A program made the position numbers and the translations under genes. Shown in pieces: positions 1 to 12,480 of a stretch of 64,000 nt of DNA. The stretch comes from Lepisosteus oculatus. Lineage: Eukaryota; Chordata; Actinopteri; Semionotiformes; Lepisosteidae. The notes below the pieces were generated by a model. That model had not been told where the DNA came from. It did not search any database and saw only the letters and a program-made list of their open reading frames with translations. Where the stretch lies: assembly GCF_040954835.1 (NCBI RefSeq), contig NC_090697.1:7948501-8012500 (forward strand), read 5' to 3'. Position 1 is the stretch's first letter, and each line of letters starts with the position of its first letter.

Positions 1-3000
1 GCAGGTGTCAGTGGCATATAAGCCCAGCAGTTTTCCTGCCCCTAATGTCCTTCTGTCTCTTGGCTTTGCTGACTGTGGACAGGTATCCCTGCTTGGCATC
101 ACCGAACCAGTGTGCAGTAACCAGTGCAAAGTGCCTGGAATGAAAACATGATCCCCCCTGTTTATGAGCAGCAGCACCTGTAGTACTGAGCCTCTCAGCA
201 GCTCCGTCAACAACCTGTATCTCCTCCCTCTTACTCCACCAGTTCATTCAGGCCCGTATTTTTCACTGGGCTCAACACAAACCCACTGAGGCAGTGCTCC
301 CGTTGCGGGCTTCCAGTGACACAGCTGGGAAACTAGGGAGGAGAGGCTACCCCCATTGCTGCGAGACCCTTCACTCTCTTTTGCCTTCACCCATTTTTTG
401 GGTAGGTCACTCCCCCCCCACCCTTTCATTTTGGCCACTGGAGAAAGTGCTTCCTCCTCCTACAGCCCCCCGGAAACGTGACCCCCGCTGGTCAGAGGCA
501 GGACGAGGCGCTCCACGGCGTCAGCAGTGCTGCGCTCCGACCCCTGAAGACAGAGTAGGCATCTGATTCTCTGGAGCGAAGATCACCACCTCTTTCTGAA
601 GTAAGAGAAGTAGTCGTTTCAGGAAATGCCTCCTAACGTGGCCCTCGTTCATGGGAGCTTTCTGGTGGGAGCCAGACGCCCGCCTCTTAGCACAAAGTTA
701 TTATTTCCATAGCAGACACACCTCCTTTCACAGTCTGTCACCTATTCAGCCAGCCAAGATCTGGACTCTTTGACAAATGTCCCAGCCTAGGAGCATGGAT
801 ACAGGAACAGTCGTAGCAAAACGAAATACAAAAAAATCTGCTGTTTTAATCTTTAGATGTTCATTTCTAACATTTTCTTCAGAAAGGAATCAAGGTCTAA
901 ATCACTAAGCAGAAATATTTTTTAAATTAAGCTAATTATTTATTTTGTCCACAGTTTTTTCATTTTAATTGATTTTCAGAGTATACATTACATTCACAAT
1001 GTTAACAGAAACAAGCAAAACTATCTAATGCCAAATAAAGGACAATTAACAGTTTAGGCATTTACAAAAAAAACACATACAGTCTGTAAGAGATATGTAA
1101 TAAATAAACAAAGCCCAATTGTATGATTACTATGAATCAAAATAATTTAATTCAAGAATTTTCTAGTATCAGTGCCAGGGTCTCTCTCTCCGCTATGAAC
1201 CTTAACGTGTCACATGACACCAGTATGTAATTTTACCTACAAATATTTAAGAGATTGAAACAATTTGAGGATAGAAGGATAAATAACTGAGATGTCAAAG
1301 GAAGAAAATACTGGAGGCATGTTGTTGCTGGCCCTGGTGTATTTAAGTACTGCTGTGCGGATGTGTTGTAGACAGAGAGCAGTAGAGATCTGTTTTTTCC
1401 TATACTGTACTGTACCAATAAGCTCCAGTCTGTGCCTTTACCCGCCAGAAATGTTGATGCTTGAACCAAACAGAAGATGGCGCTCTCAGATAAACATTCT
1501 TCACTGCCAGCTGAGAGGAGACACTAGCATGTGCTGTCTTGTTACAGTATATTACTAAAACCAAGATAACCTTTTCGGCCATAAAACTCGTTCCATTGCG
1601 TATTTGTTTATTTTATAATGCTGTTGGAAATTGTGTTCATTTTTTTATTGCGGTACGACACACTTCATCCTTTCTCTAACGCCCGCAATGGATAAGACCG
1701 ATTCCAGGGGAGCTCACTGAATAGCTCTCTATATTCTAAGCGCATTGCCTCCTTTTTCCAACTCATATGAGATATTTCATGAGTAAGCCATATTAGACTT
1801 GCATCAACAGTCTAAATCCTGTGTGATACATTCCATGAGGGATAACAACACCCGAGAATTAGATGCATTTGAGAATTTTTGTTCAGCATTTATGTTTAGT
1901 GAGATTTGGCCAAACCTGTTAACTGACCGGTAGCTGCAAAGGAGGAGGCGGGTTGCATGGGATACAAGAACAGCTGGGTGAATGTGGCTTGGTTGTCATC
2001 CTCCCTCACAAACTTCAGTTAAGAACTTCAATGTAACGAAACACAGGTGTTAATTTTATTCTGTCACATCACTGTGGACGGTCAGCAAGACGGAAACAAA
2101 GTATTACCAGAGGAACACAGAAAAGTCTTCCCAAACACAATCAAGAGAAAGTCAAGAGAACAGAGATCTAAAGAGTCTATAGTTCAATTAAGAAAAAACC
2201 CTCAGGACATAGTTAGCTTTTGAAATGCATTAAGGTCTAAAGAAGAAAAAACACACGGATGTTTGCAAATACAATCCACAAATAACATAGGAAAGGCTAA
2301 GATACAAAACATATTACTATGGAGCAATCAATGCATTGAAGGTCAATTACAATGAATTTAAGGAATTAGAATGGACTACATAGTAACTATGTGATTGTTC
2401 CCAGCTGGTACACAGCTTTAAGATCATTGCAGTTGACCCCATAAGGGAGATGTGAACACCACTAAACAGGGTGGGATTAACAAAAGCATAATGGACGATT
2501 CTAATGAAAAACTTCAGCTACAGCTAGAGATAAGTGCATAATAGGGAAATAAAGCCTACCAGAGCATATCACTGAATACTGCCTTCTCTGGCTGTACAGT
2601 ATGTGTAGCACTGGACAAAACAGCAACACACGGTGTGACCATTTGCCCCCTCCTCTGTACAGTATGTGTTGCAGACAACAGGTTGGGGGAAGTGTAATAG
2701 AACATGATGTAAGGAGCTTGATTACATGAGGATCCTAGAGACTACCAATGGCCTGCAATGAGTTCTTCTTCTTCATTATGGCAGAAAGAAGCAGGCCTGA
2801 AGAATAATTTGAGAAACTGGACCCTGTTGAATTATTTTGGGGATGTGGCAAGGAACAGAGAGGGATGAGACTATATACTATGTAAGGAATGCTCCTTGGT
2901 ATTTGTTTTTTGGGGTGACTGGGGACTATGGGACCCATATTAATTTCTTTTTTGTGTGTGTGTTGCCCTTGTGGACACTTGGGTACTGTTTTTTTCTAGT

Positions 3001-4180
3001 GTTCCCTTGTTTTTAAGTAGATTGTTGACACCTTATTGTAATTGCTAGAATAATACAGCAATTCTGTGAAGTTGAACCCTTTGCTGCTCTGTTGGTGCAC
3101 AGCAGCAAACCTGTGCAAGAAGAAACTAGTCCTCGCATCTTATAAATTCTAGCAATTACATTGGTTTATTTCCTGCAAAGTGTCTTATAGTTAGGAACCA
3201 AACCAGGAAAAGCCAGACTGCTCAGTAATGTTCTGATTATTGCACTACATTTCTAGCACCAAATGTACCAACATTTAATTTTCCATGATGAATGTTTGCA
3301 GAATCTATTAGTAGTCCTATGCGAATATTCAGCCACCAGTACAGCTTGTTGCATCCATGTGTTTAAGGTTGAATACAGAAAAACAGATTAGCAAGAACTA
3401 TTTACCAAAACTGGTAACAGGGCTTCTTTATGCTTTTGGCAGATGCATATTTCGTAACGGACTGCTGAGACTTGTTTTTCAAACTGATTTGTTGTATAAT
3501 GTTAGTCTCGTAGGTTTTTGTGACCAGTTTGGGATTTAACGCTTTAATGAGTTTGGAAAAGTCCCAGGCCGTATTATGCTGTTATTAACAACAACCCTGA
3601 CAATTTAAAAGCATTAAGGCATAATCACAGTCCAGGCTATTCACAGAAGAGTAACAGACGTCCTTTCAATATTTTTTAATGTTTGGTTTGATTGTTAATA
3701 TACTTGATGTGCAATTTGGGGACATTTCTGTTGTCTGGCAAAGTGCTTGTCTATCCCAGACTTGCTGTCCACATGCTTGGGGTGGCAACAGATGGTCTGG
3801 GTAGCAGCTTAACATACTGTAGCCCTCAGCAGCTATAACAGGCAACTGGTGCTCCTCCAAACCATGAGATCTGTCCTTTCCAGCACTGGTCAGCCAGTCC
3901 TGCCGTAAGGTGATAGTTGCGTTCCCGAAGGTCTCCATGGAAATCCCCAGTTATAACAAATCTCAATTTGGAAGCAGTCTCAGGAAAATTGAGGCTGATA
4001 AACTACAGAAGAAACTGAATTCAGATCCAGCTAGGGCACCTTCTGAATACAAAAGTTTTACAAAGCTGAGAACTCTGACGGAGAAAGAACCGGCAGCTCT
4101 TGACCCTTAATTACCATCTTTGCTCTGAGATTCTCTGGAACATCAAGCTTGCACCAGGCACGATGGCATATTAGCTTTCA
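1..4180. other. No gene recognised
   Basis: AT-rich sequence upstream of gabrr1. The longest ORFs are about 90 codons, without recognisable motifs. From the human gene order a gabrr2-like gene might lie to the left, but no terminal rho exon (DKYSRIIFP-type motif) is visible here. Confidence 0.6.
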
Positions 4181-4233
4181 ATGATGTCTGGTGCAACATG
4201 ATTCCATCTCACTCCCTTCCCTGTGGCTATCTC

Positions 4234-4660
4234 TGTCACGTCCACTGCTAACCAGAACCCTCCACACAAACGGTCTCGTCCCAATCAAGCGCCCGCCGGA
4301 GGCAATCTCCGCAAACTCTGCCGCCGATCTATCCCTCAATCCAATCAGAGCTCCTCACTTGCCGACACACCCTCCACTTCCAGACTTACTTATGCCTCCT
4401 CTGTTTCACTGAACACTGCTCGGTATTGTTAGCTTCTTCGGAACTCCTCGCCTCGCATTATTAACTTCCTCTTGGCTTTTTGGATACTCGAACCCGGATC
4501 TTACCTTTTGACTTGATCTCGTCTAGCGTTTTGGATTTGTCTGCCTTCTGCCTTCTCCTCCTGGATTCTCTTTGGTATATATTCAGAGAAGTCTCCACTT
4601 GTAGTGATTGGTGGCAACCCGACCGCATGGTGCTACATGGATAAGGTTTCAGGATCTCAT
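4234..4660 (+). repeat. Possible LTR-like leader repeat
   Basis: Starts TGTCACG, as the two solo LTRs do, and continues as pyrimidine-rich sequence with TCG motifs (ctcctcgcctcgcatt, tactcgaacccgg) resembling fish Gypsy LTR leaders. No matching terminal CA or target duplication was found, so boundaries and identity are uncertain. Confidence 0.3.
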
Positions 4661-4849
4661 TCTCTCTTCCCTGCAGGTCCATTCTAATGTGAGGTCATTC
4701 AACCAGGACAACACATGTCCTCATGTTGCTCATGTACAGTAACAACAGTTTGTTGGGAGCTGCAAATGTGGCATTTATGCCATGAGTGCCCTTCTCTGAC
4801 TTGAGCTCCTTTGAAGGTTGTGGAATGAGTAGTGCTCACTGATTAGTGA

Positions 4850-5300
4850 CTATGAAGACTGATCTGAGGATCTCTTCCAATCATTTCATATAAGAAGCCA
4901 GGATATCAGCTTCAACAGTATGGATGGGTGGCTTGTTCTATACACACACACATTTTAGATGAAGAAGTCCTTCCTGTTCTTGAGTTTAAATATACATCCA
5001 GGTAGTTTTCCACTTATATTTTCTAGTTAGTTTACTTTGTCAATGCCATCAAGGGTTTTAAATATTTCAAGAGGTTTATTAACCTAAACTGAATCTAGAT
5101 AACTGATATTATCAATTAAGAGCAGTGTTCCTAGTACAGATCCCTACTGTATGCCACTAATAACACTGGCCCAGTCAGAACATTCACTGCCTGTTTATAC
5201 CCTGTTTGCAATCCACTCCCTGATTTTCAATCCAAACATAAGTATTTCCCTAAATGCCTATCGCCTGTAATTTTAGAATAAGTCTTTTAATTTAAATCCT
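4850..5300 (-). mobile_element. Degraded LINE fragment
   Basis: Contains gccaggatatcagcttcaac, ggtggcttgttcta and, near 5120-5260, blocks like tacagatccctactgtatgc that correspond to the RT region of the 25310-26760 LINE family. It is heavily eroded, with the Tc1 relic and L2 copy next to it. Confidence 0.45.
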
Positions 5301-5317
5301 TCAGACTAAATAAGTAT

Positions 5318-5455
5318 CAGTTCTTTGAGCAGGACAATGCAAGACCACACAGTGCTGCGGTAACAATGACATTACAGTATGTCTGAAAAAGAATGTCAAG
5401 GTCTTGCAGTGCCCGGCTTTTTCTCCTGATCCAAGACTGAACAAGTCCGTGTGCC
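5318..5455 (+). pseudogene. Relic of a Tc1/mariner transposase
   Basis: The plus strand reads FFEQDNARPHSAAVTM, which matches the second catalytic block (QDNARPH) of Tc1-type transposases. About 70 nt later a broken SPD motif follows after stops and a frame change. Only this catalytic fragment is recognisable; it abuts the L2 element. Confidence 0.6.
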
Positions 5456-5475
5456 AGAACTGTCAGGACTGGGTT

Positions 5476-7530
5476 AATAATAATAATAATAATAATAAAC
5501 TTTATTTTATATAGCGCCTTTAAAGGTGGCTTCTCAAAGCGCTTTACAGGATGACAATAACAATAAATAAGAAGACTACAACAATAAATAAGAAAATTTC
5601 ACAAGACAGGACACAATTATAATTACAACAATACAACAATAACAATAGAGGAGACCGTGGAAGATGGTATTAAGAAGAGCAGAGGGGTGAAGAATGGAAG
5701 CAGTTAAGTAAAGGCTTTTCTGAAAAGGAGGGTTTTGAGTCTGGATTTGAAGGAGTTTAGAGAAGGTGACTCTCTAATATCCTTGGGCAAGGAGTTCCAG
5801 AGCTTGGGGGCATAGCAGGAGAAGGCCCTGTCGCCCATACAATGTAGACGGGCTTGGGGGACAGTAAGGAGGGCAGAATTTGAAGAGCGGAGGTTGCGAG
5901 GTGGGGAGTAGGGCGATAAAAGTTCAGACAGGTATTGAGGTGCCAAGCCATGTAAAGCCTTGTAGGTGAGCATGAGGATTTTAAAGTCTACGCGGAATTT
6001 GACCGGAAGCCAGTGCAAGGACTCCAGGATAGGAGTAATGTGAACACTTGCACTAGATCTGGTCAGGATTCTGGCTGCTGAATTTTGGACATACTGCAGC
6101 TTGTTCAGAGTAGATTTAGATACCCCAGGGAGCAGAGCATTGCAGTAGTCAATTCGAGAGAATACAAATATGTTGATCAGCTTTTCAGCCACAGTTAATG
6201 ATAGCATAGGGCGTAGTCTTGCGATATTTCTAAGGTGAAAAAAAGATGTTTTGACAGTATGCTGTACATGTGGGTCGAATGTTAAGCCAGAATCGAATAT
6301 AACCCCAAGGTTTTTCAATTTTGATTGGAGCTCAAGTACAGAGCCATTTACAGACAGGGTTACAGGACTGGCTTTACGAAGTTGATGGGGGGTACCAATA
6401 AGCATGACTTCAGTCTTGTCACAGTTAAGATGAAGGAAGTTTTGAGTCATCCAAATTTTTATGTCAGAGATGCAATTAGATAGAATAGAGACAGCCACAT
6501 CAGTGTCGGGTTTGGTATGGATGTATATTTGAGTATCGTCAGCGTAAAAATGAAAGCTGAGGCCATGTGATCTTAAAAGCTGACCAAGTGGGAACATGTA
6601 AATGCTGAAGAGCAAGGGGCCCAGTATTGAGCCCTGAGGGACACCAGACTTGACAAGACCAATTTCAGACCTGTACCCATTGAGAGAGACAAAGTGACAG
6701 CGATCAGTGAGGTAAGACTTAAACCATTTGAGGGCAGTGTCAGAGACTCCAAACACAGTCTCGAGACGAGAAAGCAAGATGTTATGGTCAACAGTGTCAA
6801 AGGCAGCACTGAGATCAAGAAGGATGAGTATGGAAAGAGAACCAGAATCAGAAGCTATTAGGAGATCGTTGGTGACTTTGACTAGGGCGGTTTCTGTGCT
6901 GTGAAGTTGACTGAAGCCAGATTGGAGGGGTTCGAAAAGGTTGTTTGTCATGAGGTGGTTATGTAACTGAAGTGTGACAGCACGTTCTAGAATTTTAGAG
7001 AGAAAGGGTAAGTTGGAGATGGGGCGAAAGTTGTTAAGATTGTCGAGAGCCATGTTAGGCTTCTTTGGCACTGGGGTAATAGCAGCAGTTTTGAGGACCG
7101 TTGGTACAATGCCGGTGCTCAAGGATTCATGTATTATATTGAGGACAATGGGACAGAGAGAAGAGAAACAGGACTGGAATAAAGTGGTGGGAATGGGATC
7201 TAAAATAGATGTGGTGGGTTTCATGCGCGTAACTAGTTTGTTTAGGGATGCTGAGTCAAGAAGAGAGAAGCTGGAGAGACGGGAACCAGAGAAGTTGGAT
7301 GAGGAGGGAGGAGGTGTGGAAATTATATCCGTAGTGGAGAGAATGTGATGCCGGATGTTGTCAATCTTAGAACTAAAGAAATCTAAGAATGTGTTGCAAA
7401 GTTGTGATGAGGCAGGTAATGTGGTGGGGCAGTTTGGCTTGAGCAGTCTGTTGATGGTGGAGAAAAGATGTCTGGGATTGTTTTGGTGATTTTCAATGAT
7501 GTGAGAGAAGTAGGTTAATGTGCAGGGCAG
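5476..7530 (-). mobile_element. L2-type LINE, 5'-truncated, long open RT frame
   Basis: The minus-strand frame is open from about 7530 to the stop at 5704. The part from the internal ATG at 7224 is 506 codons. It reads as a non-LTR reverse transcriptase: DLSAAFDTVDH (137-147 of that ORF), SGVPQGSILGPLLF, FYADDTQIY with YADD at 227-230, and an ENHQNNPRHLFSTINRL motif upstream of the ATG. The 3' tail carries gctttgagaagccacctt, ATATAAAATAAAG and a (TTA)n end at 5476-5500, as in fish L2 elements. The endonuclease half is missing, so it cannot move by itself. It lies upstream of gabrr1. Confidence 0.92.
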
Positions 7531-7956
7531 TCAAACCCAGCGCTTACATTGTAAAGTTTTCATTGTGACAATGCATCTTCACTCTTTGAGCCATATTGCT
7601 TTAAATTTTTGTGATTTTGTTTTCTACTGCATGTTTAAAATATATGAATAAATCCAGTAGAGCTAATTGATGTATTTATTGAATGCATCAGTACATGTCA
7701 TATTTATACTTATACAGTATATATAAAGAATTTTGCAGTTCATCCTGCTATGAAACCTAAATGTACAGTATTAGTCATTTGAAATGACCTTGTGGTCAAA
7801 AACTGATTGTGAAACAATATGACCACAAAAAGCATATACAGTACCTGTACACACTATATGTGCATGTGGAAGCGAGTTCAGTTTATGTGTGTGCCTATGT
7901 AAAATATAATTTAATTCACCTTTTATGAAGTCCATTCTTTTCTTTACTTTCACAGT

Positions 7957-8024
7957 GATGAGATACAGTGATCTTGCCTTTTCTTTACTAAAGGTAAAGG
8001 AAGGTAAACTCACTGTATCTCATC
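7957..8024. repeat. Inverted repeat with 15-bp perfect outer arms
   Basis: gatgagatacagtga at 7957-7971 pairs exactly with tcactgtatctcatc at 8010-8024. The 38-nt interior is partly self-complementary (cttgccttttcttta against taaaggaaggtaaa). It may be a small MITE. Confidence 0.8.
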
Positions 8025-8726
8025 CCTGCTTGGCTGTATTTTAATTCATTACAATACAATTAAAATAAAGCTGTTCTTACTGATATGTGATTCATGCTAC
8101 CAGATTGTGATGTATGATTGTTGTAACTGATAACGAGAGAAATCTACTAATGGCATTTTGTAGGTATAGACACGAGTTTAGACCATGGAATTCAAAGTGG
8201 AAGCAGTAGAAGGAAAAAAATATCACATTATCCTCTGCAGTAGCACAGGCCCGGTACTGTTGACCTACATATTTCTATTTTAATGTGTCTGTTTAATAGC
8301 AACAACAGCAGGATGTATCCTGCTTGTGTGCTGAAGATCTTAAGTCGATTGAAACGTCCCTGTTTCCTTTCTTCACGTGATCAGTGCGTAGCAATGCTTA
8401 CATTAATTTTTAAATTGTATTTTGGCAGGGATTACCCAAATCATACTATTAAAATCCAACCGTTCAGGTGGCTAAATAAATAAAGAGACAAAAGGGGACA
8501 TATGAAAAGACCTATGCTCACTATGTACTTTCTAAAACCAGGACCACTTGTTACAAATCTGTTACTTCAAAATCTAATTTTGCATGTATACACGTACTGT
8601 AACTTCTAAATTAATTACTAAGCCTGAAAAATAAAATTCCAAAACATACATGCCATGCATGTTCAAGATAAAGTGTTAACCTCTGTATCAAAACTTGCTG
8701 TGTGGGAATCTTTATTTTATTGTTTA

Positions 8727-8782
8727 GCCTTTAACAGTGCTGGTTAATTACAGTACAGAAATTAACCAGCACTGTTAAAGGC
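8727..8782. repeat. Perfect 23-bp inverted repeat, 10-nt loop
   Basis: Arms 8727-8749 and 8760-8782 are exact reverse complements (gcctttaacagtgctggtta... and its mirror), with loop acagtacaga. Transcribed RNA would fold into an unbroken hairpin. No larger element was recognised around it. Confidence 0.9.
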
Positions 8783-9164
8783 CAAATAGGTACAGTAGGT
8801 TCCACTTACTTCTGTGTTTAATGAGAAACGCCAAAGTCAGGAACGAAGAAACTTTAATTACAGACACCTTTTCGAAACCTGTCCTGAGCAGATATTTACA
8901 GTTTTGAACAGTAAGGAAACAATGTCTGGCCTGACCTTGGGGTGGTGCTGTAACTGGACCAGGTAAAGAAGTGACCAAAATACCACACAGGGGAACAGTT
9001 CTGTAGAAACTGATGAATTCCAATCAAGAGGGGAAGCGCTGAGGTTATCCAGGCCTTCATTTTACACACCTTGAGTTCCACTGGAGATCCTCCCAGGAGT
9101 GATGGTGCCAAGTGTGGGACAGATGAATCTTTGTATACTCTTTATATTACCAACTCTGCGGCAG

Positions 9165-9494
9165 TGTCACGGACGTCCAAAGGGACTAACCGTGGGGAGC
9201 AGGAGAGCGGAAAAAGACCCATATGCGTAGCGGCGAGACGGGAAAAAGGCCCGGGCTCATTAGTGCAAAGAGTTCAGGAATGCCGTATAGAAACCTATGC
9301 CCTCAGGGAGCGGACGTGGGGCGCCCTGGTGCTAGGCGGGTCTCAGGACATCCGAACGTCAATGCTGAGCGAGGACAGAGTGCAAGACCCGGAAATATAT
9401 AGCCCAAGGGAAAGAGAGGGACAGGAAGGACAGCAGAACGGAAACTAGGGACAGGACAGAGAAGGAGCGCCCTCTGGCTGCAGAGGGCGTGACA
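9165..9494 (-). mobile_element. Solo LTR with 5-bp target duplication
   Basis: A 330-bp block starting TGTCACGG and ending GCGTGACA, flanked directly by GGCAG on both sides (9160-9164 and 9495-9499). The TG...CA ends plus a perfect 5-bp duplication identify a recombined LTR. On the minus strand there is a TATATAT promoter-like motif, which suggests that orientation. The TGTCACG ends resemble those of fish Gypsy-type elements; no internal retroelement genes are present. Confidence 0.85.
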
Positions 9495-9499
9495 GGCAG

Positions 9500-11265
9500 T
9501 GGGGATGTCCGGGAGTCACTGGTTTTCTGAAGAGCCGCAAGAACCCCATTATTGACGAACCCCAGCCTCACCCACAGCGGCACCCTGCCAGTCGTGTGCG
9601 TGTGCGTGGGCATTGCAGGCCAGAACTGACAGGGGAGACTGGGCCCAGGCTCAAACACACAGCCTTGGGCTGTAGCTCTCGAGCTGTGCCCTGGAAACCC
9701 TCGTGTCGGTCTGCAGTTTAGTCCCATTGCCGGAATGAGACAGCAGTTTCAGGCTACAGGAAGAACCGCAGAGAAATTCAATCACACTACCCCCTGGATT
9801 AAAGTGTAGGTCAGGAGTGGGAAGAATATGGAAATTCAAACTCATTCCTCCTAAATAGGACTGGGAGAAATCTGAGGGACATTGGACTTACGTTGTCTTA
9901 ATATTGAATACTTTGGATGGACTCAGTCTAGGTCTCAGTTATAACTGACGTTGGTGAGTTTCTCATAATGAGTGACCGCGAGTTTTCACCGTCAAGAAGT
10001 GAGTTGGCCCAAAAGCCCCCTTTTTTTTGGCATCATGTTCAAGAACATTAGAAAGGTTCTAAAGATGGAGGAGGATGGTGGTTCATTGTAGTTTATTGGA
10101 TATTTGTAAACTCCACGAAATAACAGCGATGAATACTCCCCTGCTAGCCCAAGGTGCAGCCTTGTATGCCTTGAGTTTGGCGGATGCTGACTTTCTGACA
10201 CCCTTGTCTTCCAGCCTAGTATGGCAACTGGAATCAGCCCTTTGACATAATTTACAGCGATGCAATGATATTCACAGCACAGTTCAGGTGCAGCCAACAT
10301 TTCAGTATACTGCTACAAATACACATCAGCCCTATATAGGAATTACATAAAATTAATCTTAACTGTAGAGGAGTGACAGATTATTTCTGAGTCCTATTAC
10401 CACACTCTACCATCAGGTTAAAGCACTGCAGATAAAGGGAAGGGGTGAGAATGTAAGAAAATGTTAAGTACCATGATGAGCAAAAATAATAAGCAATTCT
10501 ACTCCCTAACTTTACACTCACACTAAACAGGACATTTTACAACATTAAATAATTGTGTTTTGTGCTTAAATAAATACGTTATTAAAGGTTTCTTTTGATG
10601 ATCCCACTTTTCATAAAGAATTAAGCATAGGTGGTATTGCTTACACAACCAATCAATAAAATGATGCTATCATTTTTTAATGTTATTACAGGTACACACC
10701 TCATTATCAGAGTTTAATTTACACTTCAGTGTTTTTTCTCCATTAGCTGTTGTTCATTGCAAAAGGAAGGTATTGTTTAGGTTCATAGCTTGTTCACTGT
10801 GAAGTTAAAGACTAGAAAGATCTACATCTGGCTTCTGTGCTTTAAGCCTAAACTTGTTCTCCCTAATTTGTGGGTTGCAGAGGAGAAAGCTAGTTGCGTA
10901 AAACAGCATACTGAGCATTTGTACAGAGGGCTCCAGTTGCCAGATGCTGTATTTTAGCATCAACGTGCCATTTTATATGTGTTAATCTGAGCTTTCTGTC
11001 TGGCACAGAATTGAATGGATTCGTTACTTACCATTTCAACCTATCAAAAAACAATCCTATTTACTGAATTGTGTCTCTCTTTGTTATTACAGTGTGTCAG
11101 GGGAGTATTGTGTGCTTCTAGTATGCTCTGATCATAGCAAGTGGATGTCGTTTGTACTAGACTGTACTGGCTTCCTGACAGGCAGAAGTGTTCAGCTAAA
11201 GCTATGATGAGTAGTGTGAATGCAGAAGCCCTAACCAGAACCCCTCACTGAGGCACTCACAGGAC
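9500..11265. other. No gene recognised
   Basis: Unremarkable AT-rich intergenic sequence with no repeat family or exon that I can support. Confidence 0.55.
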
Positions 11266-11811
11266 TTAAAAGGGGAACTCCAACACTATTTTTATATTTC
11301 GGGGTTTGAAAGAATCAGCATTGATGAATGCATTTCCAATCACAATGAAAGCAAGTGTACACAGAATGTGGAAGACCTCCAATTTCCATCACAAAATAGA
11401 CTACATTTCTATGCACGGCGCCATATTCTGCGATTCAGAGCGAGGCAACAAAACTTCCAGCGAGGTGAAGCACACCTAAAACATTGTAAACAAGCAGGCT
11501 TGTGAATCGACTCTGTTAACTCTGCGTGCAGATCATGTTGGAACTCTAATGTCTGCTGTACAACCTGTACTTATTTGCTCATACATCGTGTTACATTAGT
11601 CATCACAGTGACTAGGGAGCAGGAAGGGCCACATCACATCGCAATTCATGGGAACTCTCTCTCTAGTCCATCATTTTTTGCACACTCTAGCCTGTGAGAT
11701 GTTGTACCTAATTCTGAATTTTTAAACATTTTGCAATACCATCAATTAATTTATTCTGTTACCGATATTTAATAACTAGTCTGAGGAACTGGGACTGCAG
11801 TTCTCCTTTAA
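11266..11811. mobile_element. Candidate non-autonomous piggyBac-like MITE
   Basis: A 546-bp segment bounded by TTAA on both sides (11266-11269 and 11808-11811), with short inverted ends aaggggaact and agttctcct. TTAA duplication is typical of piggyBac transposons. There is no ORF inside. The inverted ends are short and diverge quickly, so the call is tentative. Confidence 0.45.
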
Positions 11812-11837
11812 AGGGATCTCTGAGTCAGCCTCTCTTC

Positions 11838-12290
11838 TGTCATGAAACAGATTCCTACGAACACCTCTCACCGCCAACACCCGCACACTAATTAATCAAT
11901 TGTCACTCCTCACACTCTTCCCTATTAATACCCTCTCACTCCACTTAGTCCCCGCTCACTAGTGAGAATAACCCTGGGCTTTCTCTCGTGCGCGCTACTA
12001 CTCTTGACCTGATTCCCAGCTACCTGACCTTCTTTCCTCCTGCTTCGACTTCCCCTCGCTTCTCGTCTCGAAGTTGGATTCACTCGACCTGATTCTTTTG
12101 GCTACCCGACCTTTTGTTCTTTTGTTTCAACCCCAACTTTTGCCTTTTGCTTTCGGGATTTGGATGCCCAAAAGCATCCAAGCATCCGATCACCTTCAGG
12201 CTCAGCGCCGCATAGGGTCCAACCTGGGGCTCCTAACGTCCTCTCTGACATTGACTGCTTCTGCCTGACTGCCTAAAGACTCCTGTAAGA
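11838..12290 (+). repeat. Possible LTR-like leader repeat
   Basis: Begins TGTCATG. Pyrimidine- and TCG-rich sequence follows (cttcccctcgcttctcgtct) with a ctattaatac box, similar in style to the segment at 4234-4660. No flanking duplication was found. It starts directly after the TTAA-flanked MITE candidate. Confidence 0.3.
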
Positions 12291-12434
12291 GTAGCTGCAT
12301 CACGATATGTGCTGCTGCATCTACAGTATATATTATTAGTTAGGCTAAGGAACAAGTAATAGGTTTATTCCATGCTGAAAAGAGAAGAAAGAAAACACAA
12401 CATTTCGGCCATGGAGCCTTCTTTGGGTGTGAGA

Positions 12435-12480
12435 GGACCCACCCCAAAAGAACTATTATTAGTTATTTTGGGGTGGGTCC
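12435..12480. repeat. 46-bp near-perfect palindrome
   Basis: ggacccaccccaaaa (12435-12449) pairs with ttttggggtgggtcc (12466-12480). After one mismatch, aacta (12451-12455) pairs with tagtt (12460-12464), leaving a 4-nt loop. Confidence 0.9.

Larger units (their letters stand above)
7531..9159. other. No gene recognised; two hairpins
   Basis: AT-rich intergenic DNA that contains only the inverted repeats at 7957-8024 and 8727-8782. No coding signature. Confidence 0.6.

Noticed and set aside
9071-9448. 125-codon plus-strand ORF
   Set aside because: It lies mostly within the solo LTR at 9165-9494 and has no protein motif.
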